Below the pieces are notes generated by a model. It did no database searches and had not been told where the DNA came from. It saw nothing but the letters and a program-made list of their open reading frames with translations. Positions 23,667-32,167 of a stretch of DNA of 64,000 nucleotides are shown piece after piece. Position 1 is the first letter of the stretch, and each line of letters starts with the position of its first letter. This DNA comes from Marinoscillum sp. 108 (lineage in GTDB: Bacteria > Bacteroidota > Bacteroidia > Cytophagales > Cyclobacteriaceae): NCBI RefSeq assembly GCF_902506655.1, contig NZ_LR734817.1, positions 585,667 through 649,666 on the forward strand, in the 5' to 3' direction. The translations under genes were made by a program, and so were the position numbers.

Positions 23667-26111
23667 ATGAAGAAGACTGTAAGCATAAACATCGGTAGCA
23701 TCATCTTTCACATAGAGGAAGATGGCTATGATAAACTGAAAAATTATCTTGATTCTGTCAATAGGTACTTCTCCACTTTTGAGGACAGTGGTGAAATCAT
23801 TGCTGATATAGAAAGCCGGATCGCAGAGATCTTTCTTTCCAAACTTGCGGATGGCCGCCAGACGGTCAATCTGGAAGATGTGGAAGAACTGATAGCCACC
23901 ATGGGTACCACCCGCGACTTTGAAGCCACCATAGAAGCAGAGCCAGAAGAATCAAAATCCTCCTCAGCTCATGAGGAGCCCAAGGCAGAAGAACCTGCCC
24001 CTTCTGGCTCTAAGAGACTCTACCGGGATACGAAAAGAAAAATCCTGGGTGGTGTAGCTGCCGGTATTGCGCATTACTTCCGGATCGACCCCTTATGGAT
24101 CAGGCTACTGATCGTACTGCTGTTCATCAATGTATTCCTTGGCGGACTCAGCGGGGCCACCTTTTTGGCCTATATCATTTTGTGGATTGTATTACCCCCC
24201 AATGAAACACTGGAGGAAGATCAGAAAGTAAAAAAACTGTTCAGAAATTCAGATGAACGAGTCTTAGGGGGTGTGGCCAGTGGTATCGCTTCCTACTTTG
24301 GTACAGATACCACGGTGATCAGGCTCTTATTCGTGCTTTCTATATTTCTTGGTGGAGCGGGTATAGTCGCATACATCATCTTATGGATCATTTCGCCTGA
24401 GGCCAAAACCATCACCGAGAAAATGCAGATGCAGGGAGAGCCCGTTACCCTCTCCAATATTGAGGAAAACGTAAAAAAAGGTCTCAATGTAAAAGAGGGC
24501 GAAGAAAGCCCATTGGTGAAGGTACTGCTATTCCCTTTCCGTCTGATTGCCCTGATTATCAGTGGCATTGGTCGGGTATTGGGGCCGGTGCTTCGCTTTC
24601 TGGCCGAACTCATCCGCATCGCCTTTGGGGTGTTGCTGGTTATCTTCGGAGTTTCTACAATGATCGGATTCATAGTAGCCATCTTCGGGATTCTGGGCAT
24701 TGGAGGCTGGGAAAACTATGTCCGCATTTCGGACTTTCCTATAGAACTTATTCAAAGATCTCTGGATGGATGGTCCATCGGTTCAGTCTTTATCGTAATG
24801 TTCATTCCGGCACTTGCAGTGAGTCTATTGGGATTGGTGATTATTTTGAAAAGAAGAGTTGCTAATGCTTACGTGGGCTGGTCATTGTTCACATTGTGGA
24901 TTGTAGCACTCATTTTTGCCGCCTTTACTGTACCAAGATTTGTTCAGGAATTTGCGGTGGAAGATGACCTGAGGGTAGACAAAACCTATCCGGTAACCGC
25001 TGCCACTCCCACCCTGCGACTGAATGATTTAGGCCTTGATACTTTTGATGCGGTGGATCTGCGCCTGAGAGGGCATGAGGATAGTACCTACCAGCTACTC
25101 CTAAACATAGAAAGCCGGGGCAAAAGCAAACGTGATGCCCAGGCCAATGCTCAGACCATTGAATACAAAGTGGAACAAAAAGGAGATGATTTTTATTTTG
25201 ATTCCAAAATCACCTTCCCGAATGAGACGCCGTACAGATTTCAAAATGTTAAGGCTTACTTCTACATCCCTTTTGGGAAAACCTTTAGAATGGAAGAAGA
25301 TCTGGAAGAAATCCTGATCAACACACTCCACATCAATGGATACCGACCATATCAGATGGAGGGCAATGACTGGGTGTTTGAGCAAGATGGGATTAAATGT
25401 CTGACCTGTCCCGACCGATCCTCCAAGAGCTTTGACAAAGAGATGAACAGAAGCGAAAAAAGTGCTTCATACTCCGGATCTGAGAAAATAGACTACCCTT
25501 TCGAAGATTTTGATGAAGTGAAAATAGCTTCCTTCTTTGATGTGGATATCAGACAGGGTGACGAATGGCAGGTGACCGTAAAGGGTAATGACGATGACCT
25601 GGACGAAGTATATCTCAATCAGGTAGGCGATCGGCTAGAGGTGAAATTCAAAGAGGACAGCTGGGAATGGTGGAAGGATAAACGATCTAATAAAGTGGGC
25701 ATTTTTATCACCATGCCCAACCTTGAGTACCTCGAAGTTATTGGGGATACCGATGGCGAGGTAAAAGGCTTTGATGATGATGAGATCACCATGGAGCTTA
25801 CAGGAGCCTGCGACTTGTATGTAAATGTAACTCCCCGAAGACTCGAAGTGCAACTCACAGGGGCCTCCACCATGGAGCTGAGAGGTGAGGCAGCAGAACT
25901 TAATGCTGATCTCGTGGGAGCTTCCCGACTAGAAGCCTTTGACTTCTTAGCCCGGCGGGTGGAAGTAAGCGCCATCGGCGCCTCCAAAGCTGAAGTGAAT
26001 GGCAGTGAAGAAATCGAAATAGAAGCAGCGGGAGTGAGTAAGGTCAAATACAGAGGCACCCGCAATGTGAAAATCGACGAAGACGGCATTAGCTCCGTAG
26101 ATAGAGACTAA
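23667..26111 (+). CDS. Double PspC-domain membrane protein with GIN (DUF2807) head
   Basis: The protein has 814 residues. Residues 1-90 form a conserved N-terminal domain (MKKTVSINIGSIIFHIEEDG...). Two PspC domains follow at about 115-180 (RKILGGVAAGIAHYF...ILWIVLPP) and 190-250 (ERVLGGVASGIASYF...ILWIISPE). Several membrane helices lie at about 280-430. A C-terminal beta-helical GIN/DUF2807 head (about 615-810) has repeated short motifs: LTGASTMELRG, LVGASRLEAFD, AIGASKAEVNG and AAGVSKVKYRG. PspC-type domains sense or buffer envelope stress, and the head would lie in the periplasm. It is coupled to the PadR gene upstream and ended by a strong terminator. Confidence 0.88.
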   Translation: MKKTVSINIGSIIFHIEEDGYDKLKNYLDSVNRYFSTFEDSGEIIADIESRIAEIFLSKLADGRQTVNLEDVEELIATMGTTRDFEATIEAEPEESKSSSAHEEPKAEEPAPSGSKRLYRDTKRKILGGVAAGIAHYFRIDPLWIRLLIVLLFINVFLGGLSGATFLAYIILWIVLPPNETLEEDQKVKKLFRNSDERVLGGVASGIASYFGTDTTVIRLLFVLSIFLGGAGIVAYIILWIISPEAKTITEKMQMQGEPVTLSNIEENVKKGLNVKEGEESPLVKVLLFPFRLIALIISGIGRVLGPVLRFLAELIRIAFGVLLVIFGVSTMIGFIVAIFGILGIGGWENYVRISDFPIELIQRSLDGWSIGSVFIVMFIPALAVSLLGLVIILKRRVANAYVGWSLFTLWIVALIFAAFTVPRFVQEFAVEDDLRVDKTYPVTAATPTLRLNDLGLDTFDAVDLRLRGHEDSTYQLLLNIESRGKSKRDAQANAQTIEYKVEQKGDDFYFDSKITFPNETPYRFQNVKAYFYIPFGKTFRMEEDLEEILINTLHINGYRPYQMEGNDWVFEQDGIKCLTCPDRSSKSFDKEMNRSEKSASYSGSEKIDYPFEDFDEVKIASFFDVDIRQGDEWQVTVKGNDDDLDEVYLNQVGDRLEVKFKEDSWEWWKDKRSNKVGIFITMPNLEYLEVIGDTDGEVKGFDDDEITMELTGACDLYVNVTPRRLEVQLTGASTMELRGEAAELNADLVGASRLEAFDFLARRVEVSAIGASKAEVNGSEEIEIEAAGVSKVKYRGTRNVKIDEDGISSVDRD

Positions 26112-26155
26112 GACTAAAAACAAATAGAATCATTACAGTCTTTCGGTTTGTTTTG

Positions 26156-26192
26156 GCCCCACAGATGTCTAGCTGTGGGGCTTTTCTTTTTT
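26156..26192 (+). terminator. Rho-independent terminator after PspC/GIN gene
   Basis: The arms GCCCCACAG (26156-26164) and CTGTGGGGC (26173-26181) pair perfectly over 9 bases with an 8-base loop, then TTTTCTTTTTT. It ends the padR-pspC unit. Confidence 0.92.
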
Positions 26193-26230
26193 GAAATCAC
26201 TATTTTTCCTCCAACAAGAAAACCGAGCAC

Positions 26231-26683
26231 ATGATTTCCTTCAGACAAGCTACCCGAACAGACTTGCCCGCCATCATTCAATTACTGGCCGATGACCCAC
26301 TGGGCCAGCTAAGAGAACAACCTTCCGATCCTCTATCACAGTCCTATTATCAGGCTTTTGAGGTCATAGATCAGGATCCCAATCAGGAACTGATGGTGGT
26401 GGTAGAAGCAGAAGAAATCATCGGCACTTTCCAGATGACATTTATACAATACCTCAACTATCAGGGCGGTAGTAGATCCATGATCGAGTCCGTGCGGGTG
26501 AGAAAAGATAAACGGGGACAAAAAATTGGTGAAAAAATCATCCTCTGGGCCATAGACCGCTCGAAAAGCAAAGGGGTAAAAATGCTCCAGCTTACCTCCG
26601 ACAAGAAACGCCCGGATGCCATCAGGTTTTATGAGCGCCATGGTTTTGTAGCCAGCCATGAGGGATTCAAATTACACTTTTAG
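26231..26683 (+). CDS. GNAT family N-acetyltransferase
   Basis: The protein has 150 residues. The GNAT core is clear: MISFRQATRTDLPAIIQLL at the start, the acetyl-CoA loop VRVRKDKRGQKIGEKIILWA (motif A, R/Q-x-x-G-x-G/A) in the middle, and DAIRFYERHGFVASHEGFKL at the end. It transfers an acetyl group from acetyl-CoA to an amine. The substrate cannot be told; the size and C-terminal FYxxxGF are common to many members. It is a single gene behind the terminator. Confidence 0.9.
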   Translation: MISFRQATRTDLPAIIQLLADDPLGQLREQPSDPLSQSYYQAFEVIDQDPNQELMVVVEAEEIIGTFQMTFIQYLNYQGGSRSMIESVRVRKDKRGQKIGEKIILWAIDRSKSKGVKMLQLTSDKKRPDAIRFYERHGFVASHEGFKLHF

Positions 26684-26712
26684 TAAATTTATAGGCTACC
26701 AACCTCGACTCA

Positions 26713-27336
26713 ATGAGACTCACTGTCACCTCAATCTCTGTTATCATTATACTTTTGACGTCCTGCTCCAAGCCTGAAACCTCCAGAGAACCCCATCGTC
26801 AGGGACTCACCGAGCGAGGAAAAAAAGCCAATCACGACAAAGCCATTACCTACAGCCTTATCACAGTGGAGATCGGCACTCCTAAAAGTCAGGTAAATGT
26901 GGCGGAAGAACACCTCTATGGAAAATTCTTTGGAGACCGGGCAGAGTTTTATATTGTGGAAAACCCTGAGCTCTATGTCTCAAACTCGCAGGTCAACCGA
27001 CTCACACTCTACTTCATAGACGGTATGCTTTGCAAAAAGAAATACGATCTGGAAAGCGACATCAGCCAGGAACTCATGAAGTCATATGGCAGTTTCAAGT
27101 TCAAAGCACTCAATGATTCCACAAGGGATATTTCGAAATCAGAGAAAATTGTATTGAAAACTGATGGCAGCGCGCGAATCAACGAACACCTCAACCGTTT
27201 CCAAATGAAATGGGACCAGGAAGAAGTGCTCATCAAGTACCTCATCTTTAAGGATTCGGTACAGGCAGAAATCCACCTGGTGGAAGAGCTCTCAGCTTAT
27301 AAATACCTGCTGGATCAGGCAGAAGCCAATATTTAA
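26713..27336 (+). CDS. Lipoprotein of unknown function
   Basis: The protein has 207 residues. The signal ends in LLTSC (Cys18). The mature part is hydrophilic, with NRLTLYFIDGMLCKKKYDLE and repeated beta-like strands, and ends in a charged helix. I do not recognise a family. It follows the GNAT gene by 29 bases and may be expressed with it. Codon use is like the neighbours. Confidence 0.7.
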   Translation: MRLTVTSISVIIILLTSCSKPETSREPHRQGLTERGKKANHDKAITYSLITVEIGTPKSQVNVAEEHLYGKFFGDRAEFYIVENPELYVSNSQVNRLTLYFIDGMLCKKKYDLESDISQELMKSYGSFKFKALNDSTRDISKSEKIVLKTDGSARINEHLNRFQMKWDQEEVLIKYLIFKDSVQAEIHLVEELSAYKYLLDQAEANI

Positions 27337-27484
27337 TAGTAAATCCGGTTTTGGCGGGAACCAACAGGGATTCCTATCCACCGCTGCATTATTCCCACTC
27401 TTCAATTTAAACGCAAGTTGACCCACGGGAATGGCCATAAGCATGCGCTTATTGTATTTCTTTGCAGCCCAACCACCTAATAGA

Positions 27485-28072
27485 ATGAAGAGTTTACTTT
27501 ACGCCATACTTGTGCTGGTGACTGTGCGCCTATCTGCCAGCGATCCCGAAAAACAGACAAGAATGCCCATGATCAAGGTTTACAAAAATGACCTTGAAAA
27601 AGTCTACACTGTATTCTTCGCCGATACACTGGTCCGAACGGTAAAGGTGAGCTTACAGGACAAACGAGGGGCCACACTCATCGAAGAGTCATTTACCGCC
27701 AAGGGTTTTTCTAAACCTTTCGGACTTACAGAACTGAAAAACGGAGAATACGAATTTGTGATTTCATATGATGGCACCTCTGTCACCGAGCCCATTGCCT
27801 TGCGAAGCGAAAAGGAAATCATGGATGCCAGCATCACGCTGAAAAGAGACTACCCCACCCTCATGGTGAATGTGTCCTCCTACAATATGAACCCAATGAA
27901 CATCTTCATCTATGACAATTATGATAAGCTGCTAAAGATGCTATATTGGGAGCCTAATGACCGCATGATGACCAAAAACATAGACATGTCACAGTTTGAC
28001 GGTTATGAAATCAGGGTACAAATTGTGCAGGATGGTATTGACAAATTAGAGCAATTGGTGCCACTTTACTAG
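27485..28072 (+). CDS. Exported protein of unknown function
   Basis: About 195 residues with a signal peptide MKSLLYAILVLVTVRLSAS. I took the ATG at 27485, since the in-frame start 54 bases upstream would add a non-signal extension. The mature part has about ten predicted strands (VYKNDLEKVYTVFFADT, YEFVISYDGT, LMVNVSSYNMNPMNIFIYD), a likely single beta-sandwich. I recognise no family. It ends at a strong terminator and is probably a single-gene unit. Confidence 0.72.
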   Translation: MKSLLYAILVLVTVRLSASDPEKQTRMPMIKVYKNDLEKVYTVFFADTLVRTVKVSLQDKRGATLIEESFTAKGFSKPFGLTELKNGEYEFVISYDGTSVTEPIALRSEKEIMDASITLKRDYPTLMVNVSSYNMNPMNIFIYDNYDKLLKMLYWEPNDRMMTKNIDMSQFDGYEIRVQIVQDGIDKLEQLVPLY

Positions 28073-28092
28073 ATATTAAGAATCAGCTACAG

Positions 28093-28125
28093 GCCGCTCC
28101 CTTCAACCAGGAGCGGCTTTTTTTT
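28093..28125 (+). terminator. Rho-independent terminator
   Basis: The arms GCCGCTCC (28093-28100) and GGAGCGGC (28110-28117) pair perfectly with a 9-base loop and are followed by eight T. It separates the exported-protein gene from the ECF operon. Confidence 0.93.
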
Positions 28126-28241
28126 AAGCCGACTTCTTCACCTGACTACCTTCCCATCAGGTTCTCCCCCATTCTCACAGGTTTCCATTTTTTATTTCCA
28201 TCCGCTGTAACTTTAGGTTCAACAGGGCGTCTCCTTTTTGA

Positions 28242-28754
28242 ATGTCACCAAACCAACTCTTCGAAACGCACATAATTCCGGCTACTGGCAAAATGTTCAG
28301 GTACGCTAAGTCCATCTTGAAAGAGACGGAGCTGGCACAGGATGTCGTGCAGGAGTGTTTGGCTAAAATCTGGACCAAAAGGCAAATGCTCGAAGGTGTA
28401 CAGAGCCCGGAGGCATGGGCAATGCGCATTACCCGAAACCAGTGTTACGACTGGGTAAAAACGAATCGGTTTACCGTGATTTCGGATCAGGAAATGGACC
28501 AACCCAACAATGACAGTGCAGACTATCAGGCTTTGATGACTGATCAAATGCATTGGCTGGAAAAGGTACTCGACACCCTTTCTCCGAAGCAGCGAGAAAT
28601 TTATCACCTTCGGGAGATAGAGGAGATGCCTTATCAGGAAATTGCTGAGGTACTTTCCCTGAACCTGAGTGAGGTGAAGGTTTCCCTACACCGAGCTCGA
28701 ACGAAAATCAGGTCTTCAATGGAAAAAATAGAGTCATATGGAGTCGCGAATTAA
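28242..28754 (+). CDS. ECF RNA polymerase sigma factor
   Basis: The protein has 170 residues with sigma region 2 (MFRYAKSILKETELAQDVVQE) and region 4 (LDTLSPKQREIYHLREIEEM followed by PYQEIAEVLSLNLSEVKVSLHRART). No regions 1 or 3 are seen, which is the ECF layout. The DxVQE and NQCYDW segments are as in Bacteroidota ECF factors. It is first in an operon and its stop overlaps the anti-sigma gene by 17 bases, so the two are made together. The signal is unknown. Confidence 0.93.
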   Translation: MSPNQLFETHIIPATGKMFRYAKSILKETELAQDVVQECLAKIWTKRQMLEGVQSPEAWAMRITRNQCYDWVKTNRFTVISDQEMDQPNNDSADYQALMTDQMHWLEKVLDTLSPKQREIYHLREIEEMPYQEIAEVLSLNLSEVKVSLHRARTKIRSSMEKIESYGVAN

Positions 28755-29160
28755 AGGATTACTTGAAAAGTACTGGGCCGGTGAGACTTCCATACAGGAA
28801 GAAACGGAGCTCAAGGAGCACTTTCGTGAAAACCCGTCTCTCACTTCTGAGGGTTCCTACTTTCGTGAGCTCAACCGACTGAAAGCAGACCCGGAAGTGA
28901 AATTCACACATCCGGGACGCGCCGGAAGGAAAGCCAGATGGTCAGTGGCTGCAGTGGTGACCATAGGACTGATGGCCGCCGTACTGGTGATACAGGATGC
29001 CCGTAAGCAAAGTGAATTTGCTGTGGAGGATCCCAAAGAAGCCTTTGAGATCACCCGAAAAGCACTGCTGATGGTTTCCTCAGGACTCAATGAAGGCAAA
29101 ACCTATTCGACTGAAATTAACAATCTCAACAAAGCAGAAGAGCTCATTCGTGAGAACTAA
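28738..29160 (+). CDS. Anti-sigma factor-like single-pass membrane protein
   Basis: The protein has 140 residues. The cytoplasmic N-terminus (MESRIKGLLEKYWAGETSIQEETELKEHF) is the 'LL.kYw.gets.eEe..L' motif of Bacteroidota anti-sigma proteins. One membrane helix (about 69-85) and a short periplasmic tail follow. The 17-base overlap with the sigma gene fits the usual sigma/anti-sigma coupling. No zinc-finger (ZAS) Cys/His motif is present, so it belongs to a non-ZAS type. Confidence 0.82.
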   Translation: MESRIKGLLEKYWAGETSIQEETELKEHFRENPSLTSEGSYFRELNRLKADPEVKFTHPGRAGRKARWSVAAVVTIGLMAAVLVIQDARKQSEFAVEDPKEAFEITRKALLMVSSGLNEGKTYSTEINNLNKAEELIREN

Positions 29161-29196
29161 GCATATCTGCCATTCAAAAACTTAAATACTCAAATC

Positions 29197-29715
29197 ATGA
29201 AAAAAGGACTATTAATAATCATTCTGAGCGTGTTTTCTGTAAGCCTCATGGCTCAAGGAACGGTGGTCAATAAGTATTTTACAGAACTGGCCGATGACGA
29301 AGCATTCACCAAAGTCTCGGTGAGCAGTAAAATGTTCTCTCTTTTCACAGACCTGGAAACGGGCAGTGCCACGGAGGATGAATTTCTGAAGGCGGTGAGC
29401 AAACTCAAAGGCCTCAAGATAATCGTAGCGGATAGCATTGGCAATGCAGCCAAGATGTACAACAAAGTACTGATCGATATTCAAAATGCTGGATACGAAG
29501 AGCTCATGTCCGTGAAAGATGCAGAGGAAAACATGAAATTCTCCATCAAAGAGAAAGCCGGAAAAATAGAAGAACTGCTCATGGTAGTGGGAGGCAAAAA
29601 ACGATTTGTCTTACTCAGCCTCTATGGGGAGATCGATCTGAAAAGCATTTCTAAAATAGCCAAATCGATGAAAGTAGATGGTCTGGAAAACCTTAGCAAA
29701 ATAGATGAAAAATAA
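29197..29715 (+). CDS. DUF4252 exported protein
   Basis: The protein has 172 residues with signal peptide MKKGLLIIILSVFSVSLMAQ. It matches the DUF4252 pattern: VSVSSKMFSLFTDL, LKGLKIIVADS, GYEELMSVKDAEENMKFSIKE, and RFVLLSLYGEIDLKSISKIA at the end. The family is almost confined to Bacteroidota and often follows an ECF/anti-sigma pair; its function is unknown. It is followed by a diverged copy of itself, overlapping by 11 bases. Confidence 0.85.
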   Translation: MKKGLLIIILSVFSVSLMAQGTVVNKYFTELADDEAFTKVSVSSKMFSLFTDLETGSATEDEFLKAVSKLKGLKIIVADSIGNAAKMYNKVLIDIQNAGYEELMSVKDAEENMKFSIKEKAGKIEELLMVVGGKKRFVLLSLYGEIDLKSISKIAKSMKVDGLENLSKIDEK

Positions 29716-30214
29716 ATCAGGGAAGTACTTGATCCTGATGATCCTTATGGGGCTGACTACTCAGCCCCTTTTTGCGCAGGAAGACATCCTGAAAACGCTG
29801 GTAGAGGACCGGACCGACCATAAATATGTCTTCTACCCCAGCACACTCCGGATGATCAACCTCACCAAAAATCAGGAATACAACGAGTTGGTGAAGGATG
29901 TAAGCAAGCTGTACATCTACATGCTGGACAGTGCCATCCGGGCCGACAAAGGCTATCGCAAAATCGCAGAAGGCTATACCAGGCTAGGGTATGATGAGTA
30001 TGCCATGGCCTATGGCGGAGATCTTTCCCTGGCTATCCTCGGATCTGAGCAAGCCAGTACCAACACCTTCGTTGGGTACCTGATACAGGATGAACTGGCG
30101 GTGGCGTTTTATCTGAGTGGCACCATCGCCTGGCAGAAAATCCCCACGCTGCTCAACACCTTAAGAAAGGAAGACCTGTTTAATTTTTTAGACCCCACAA
30201 GCCAAGAACATTGA
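29705..30214 (+). CDS. Diverged DUF4252 paralogue
   Basis: The protein has 169 residues with a signal peptide ending at LFAQ. By eye it aligns to the gene before over most of its length: VSKLYIYMLDS with LKGLKIIVADS, GYDEYAMAYGGDLSLAILGSE with GYEELMSVKDAEENMKFSIKE, and AVAFYLSGTIAWQKIPTLL with RFVLLSLYGEIDLKSISKIA. It is therefore probably an old tandem duplicate. Its last four bases, TTGA, overlap the ABC gene start. Confidence 0.68.
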   Translation: MKNKSGKYLILMILMGLTTQPLFAQEDILKTLVEDRTDHKYVFYPSTLRMINLTKNQEYNELVKDVSKLYIYMLDSAIRADKGYRKIAEGYTRLGYDEYAMAYGGDLSLAILGSEQASTNTFVGYLIQDELAVAFYLSGTIAWQKIPTLLNTLRKEDLFNFLDPTSQEH

Positions 30215-31104
30215 GCAACACTCTCGAAATAAGCGGACTGACCAAGCACTTCGGAAAATTTGTGGCCGTTTCTGACCTCAACCTGACCATCGAAGAAGGA
30301 CAGGTCTATGGCATCCTTGGCCCCAACGGAAGTGGAAAAACCACCACCCTGGGGATGATACTGGATGTGGTAGCCCCTACTTCCGGTCACTACAAATGGT
30401 TCGGGGGCATGTCTCCCATTGACGCCAGAAAACAAATTGGAGCCATCCTGGAAACCCCTTGCTTTTATCCTTACCTCACTGCGGTACAAAACCTGCGAAT
30501 CACTGCCCACATCAAGCAGTGCCCTGACTCAAGGATAGAGCAGGTGCTGGAGCAGGTAGGGCTCTACGAGCGCAAAGATGACCGATTCAAAAACTATAGT
30601 CTGGGTATGAAGCAGCGCCTGTCCATTGCTGCAGCCCTCCTGGCAGACCCTCCGGTGCTCATCCTGGATGAGCCTACCAACGGACTCGATCCTCAGGGAA
30701 TTGCAGAAATTAGGCAACTGATTCATCACATAGCGGCAGAAGGAAAGACCATCATTATGGCCAGCCACCTACTGGATGAAGTACAGAAAGTGTGCACACA
30801 TTTCTGCGTGCTCCGCAGAGGTCACAAGCTTCATGAGGGGAGTGTGGACGAAATACTGGGTGAAACCAATGAGATAGAAGTGGTAGCCGAAGACCTGGAG
30901 AAGCTGGAAGCACTTCTGGCCGGTAACACCCACATCACCAAGGTCACCAGAGCCAATGGTCAGTTGACCCTGACAGTCACAGATGAGATAAAGAGCGCAG
31001 ATATTAACCAATATTGCTTTGAGCAGGGGATCACACTGAAAAAACTACTCACCAAGACCCGCTCTCTGGAGCAGGAATTTCTAAAAATACTCAAAGAAAA
31101 ATGA
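30211..31104 (+). CDS. ABC transporter ATP-binding protein (ABC-2 type)
   Basis: The protein has 297 residues. The ATPase has Walker A GPNGSGKTTT (37-46), signature YSLGMKQRLSIAAAL with LGMKQ, Walker B VLILDEPTNGLDP and H-loop MASHLL. An extra C-terminal domain of about 80 residues is like those of CcmA/gliding-type exporters. The start is a TTG that overlaps the previous stop as TTGA; there is no in-frame ATG before conserved residues. It overlaps its permease by 4 bases. It is likely to export a hydrophobic or peptide substrate, and the ECF operon context suggests envelope stress. Confidence 0.9.
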   Translation: MSNTLEISGLTKHFGKFVAVSDLNLTIEEGQVYGILGPNGSGKTTTLGMILDVVAPTSGHYKWFGGMSPIDARKQIGAILETPCFYPYLTAVQNLRITAHIKQCPDSRIEQVLEQVGLYERKDDRFKNYSLGMKQRLSIAAALLADPPVLILDEPTNGLDPQGIAEIRQLIHHIAAEGKTIIMASHLLDEVQKVCTHFCVLRRGHKLHEGSVDEILGETNEIEVVAEDLEKLEALLAGNTHITKVTRANGQLTLTVTDEIKSADINQYCFEQGITLKKLLTKTRSLEQEFLKILKEK

Positions 31105-31928
31105 TCAGGGCACTCAAACTGGAATGGCTTAAAATAAGGGACTACAAAACCTTCTGGGTTCTTTTAGGAATGTACGTGTTGGCACTATTGGTGATCTGCT
31201 TTGGCGGCATGTTTTTGCTGGAGTATTTGAAATCCAAAGGTGCGGATTTTAACGGGATAGACCCAACCATCTTACCCATCTACGACTTTCCGGACATCTG
31301 GCAAAACACCACCTATCTGGGATCATTTCTTAAGGTCCTTCTCGCCTTCATTGTGATCATCTCTGTGAATAATGATCAGGCCTATAATACCCTTCGGCAA
31401 AATGTCATTGACGGAATCAGCAAAAAAGAATACCTGGCCAGCAAATTACTTTTTATCGCCGCTCTGGCCCTGATCAGTACCCTATTTCTCTTCCTGTCTG
31501 GAATGATCAATGGGGCCATCTATTCTCATGTGTGGGGGAGTCAGTATATCCTGGACGAACTGGAATTTCTGGCCGCCTACTTTTTTGATATCGTGGTGTA
31601 CTGCTCACTTGCCTTCCTCCTTTCACTGATCATCAAGAAGTCCGGTTTTGTGATCGTGCTACTCTTTCTATACACCCTGATGTTCGAGCCCATTTTGGCG
31701 CTCATTCTGGAAGAATCTCCATGGTTCAAGGGGACTTTTTGGGCTGAGATAGCCCCTTTCCTACCCATCAAAGCGCTCAACGGGCTTATTCCGGTGCCTT
31801 TCCCAAAGTACGTATTCATGGAAATAGTGGATAACGTACCCATAAAGGCACTCCTCATCGCCACGGGTTGGTTGGTCATCTATCTGAGTGGGATTCTCTT
31901 TCTACTGAACAGGAGAGACCTCAAGTAG
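31101..31928 (+). CDS. ABC-2 type permease
   Basis: The protein has 275 residues with six membrane helices. It opens with MIRALKLEWLKIRDYKTFW, the cytoplasmic start usual in ABC-2 permeases, and has a QAYNTLRQNVIDGISKKEYL loop that contacts the ATPase. It is the last gene of the ECF operon by spacing. It resembles permeases of lantibiotic-immunity-type exporters, but the substrate is not known. Confidence 0.85.
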   Translation: MIRALKLEWLKIRDYKTFWVLLGMYVLALLVICFGGMFLLEYLKSKGADFNGIDPTILPIYDFPDIWQNTTYLGSFLKVLLAFIVIISVNNDQAYNTLRQNVIDGISKKEYLASKLLFIAALALISTLFLFLSGMINGAIYSHVWGSQYILDELEFLAAYFFDIVVYCSLAFLLSLIIKKSGFVIVLLFLYTLMFEPILALILEESPWFKGTFWAEIAPFLPIKALNGLIPVPFPKYVFMEIVDNVPIKALLIATGWLVIYLSGILFLLNRRDLK

Positions 31929-31954
31929 TGATTTCTTTTCTCAATCCTTTTTTA

Positions 31955-31962
31955 TAGATTTG
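31955..31962 (+). promoter_or_regulatory. Candidate -7 element for small membrane protein
   Basis: TAGATTTG is an exact match to TAnnTTTG, 27 bases before the ATG of the 37-residue small protein. No clear TTG lies at the -33 position. Confidence 0.4.
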
Positions 31963-31989
31963 AGATACCAACAACCTAATCGCAACCGT

Positions 31990-32103
31990 ATGAGTACCCA
32001 ATCGAAAAGACTCATCAGAAACTTGGCAATTCTGATTGTCGTTCTTGTGGCTACTGCTTACTTAGTAAGTGGAGAGCACATGGAACTTATCTCTAAGCTT
32101 TAA
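31990..32103 (+). CDS. Small membrane protein (37 aa)
   Basis: I found this by translating the gap between the ABC permease and the HPt-like gene. An ATG frame of 37 codons starts MSTQSKRLIRNLAILIVVLV, has one membrane helix (about 11-26) with a basic N-terminus, then a short polar tail. It has its own -7 element and a stop at 32101-32103. Its build, placement and promoter favour a real small protein, but I know of no named family. Confidence 0.45.
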   Translation: MSTQSKRLIRNLAILIVVLVATAYLVSGEHMELISKL

Positions 32104-32131
32104 ATTTCAACTACTTTCAGAAGTGAACAAG

Positions 32132-32147
32132 CTCCCTTAGGAGGGAG
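32132..32147. other. Short GC-rich hairpin between convergent genes
   Basis: CTCCCT and AGGGAG pair over six bases around TAGG. There is no U-tract on either side. It lies between the small protein and the HPt gene and could be a weak, factor-dependent stop site. Confidence 0.3.
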
Positions 32148-32167
32148 ACGGAGGAATTACGTCTGTT

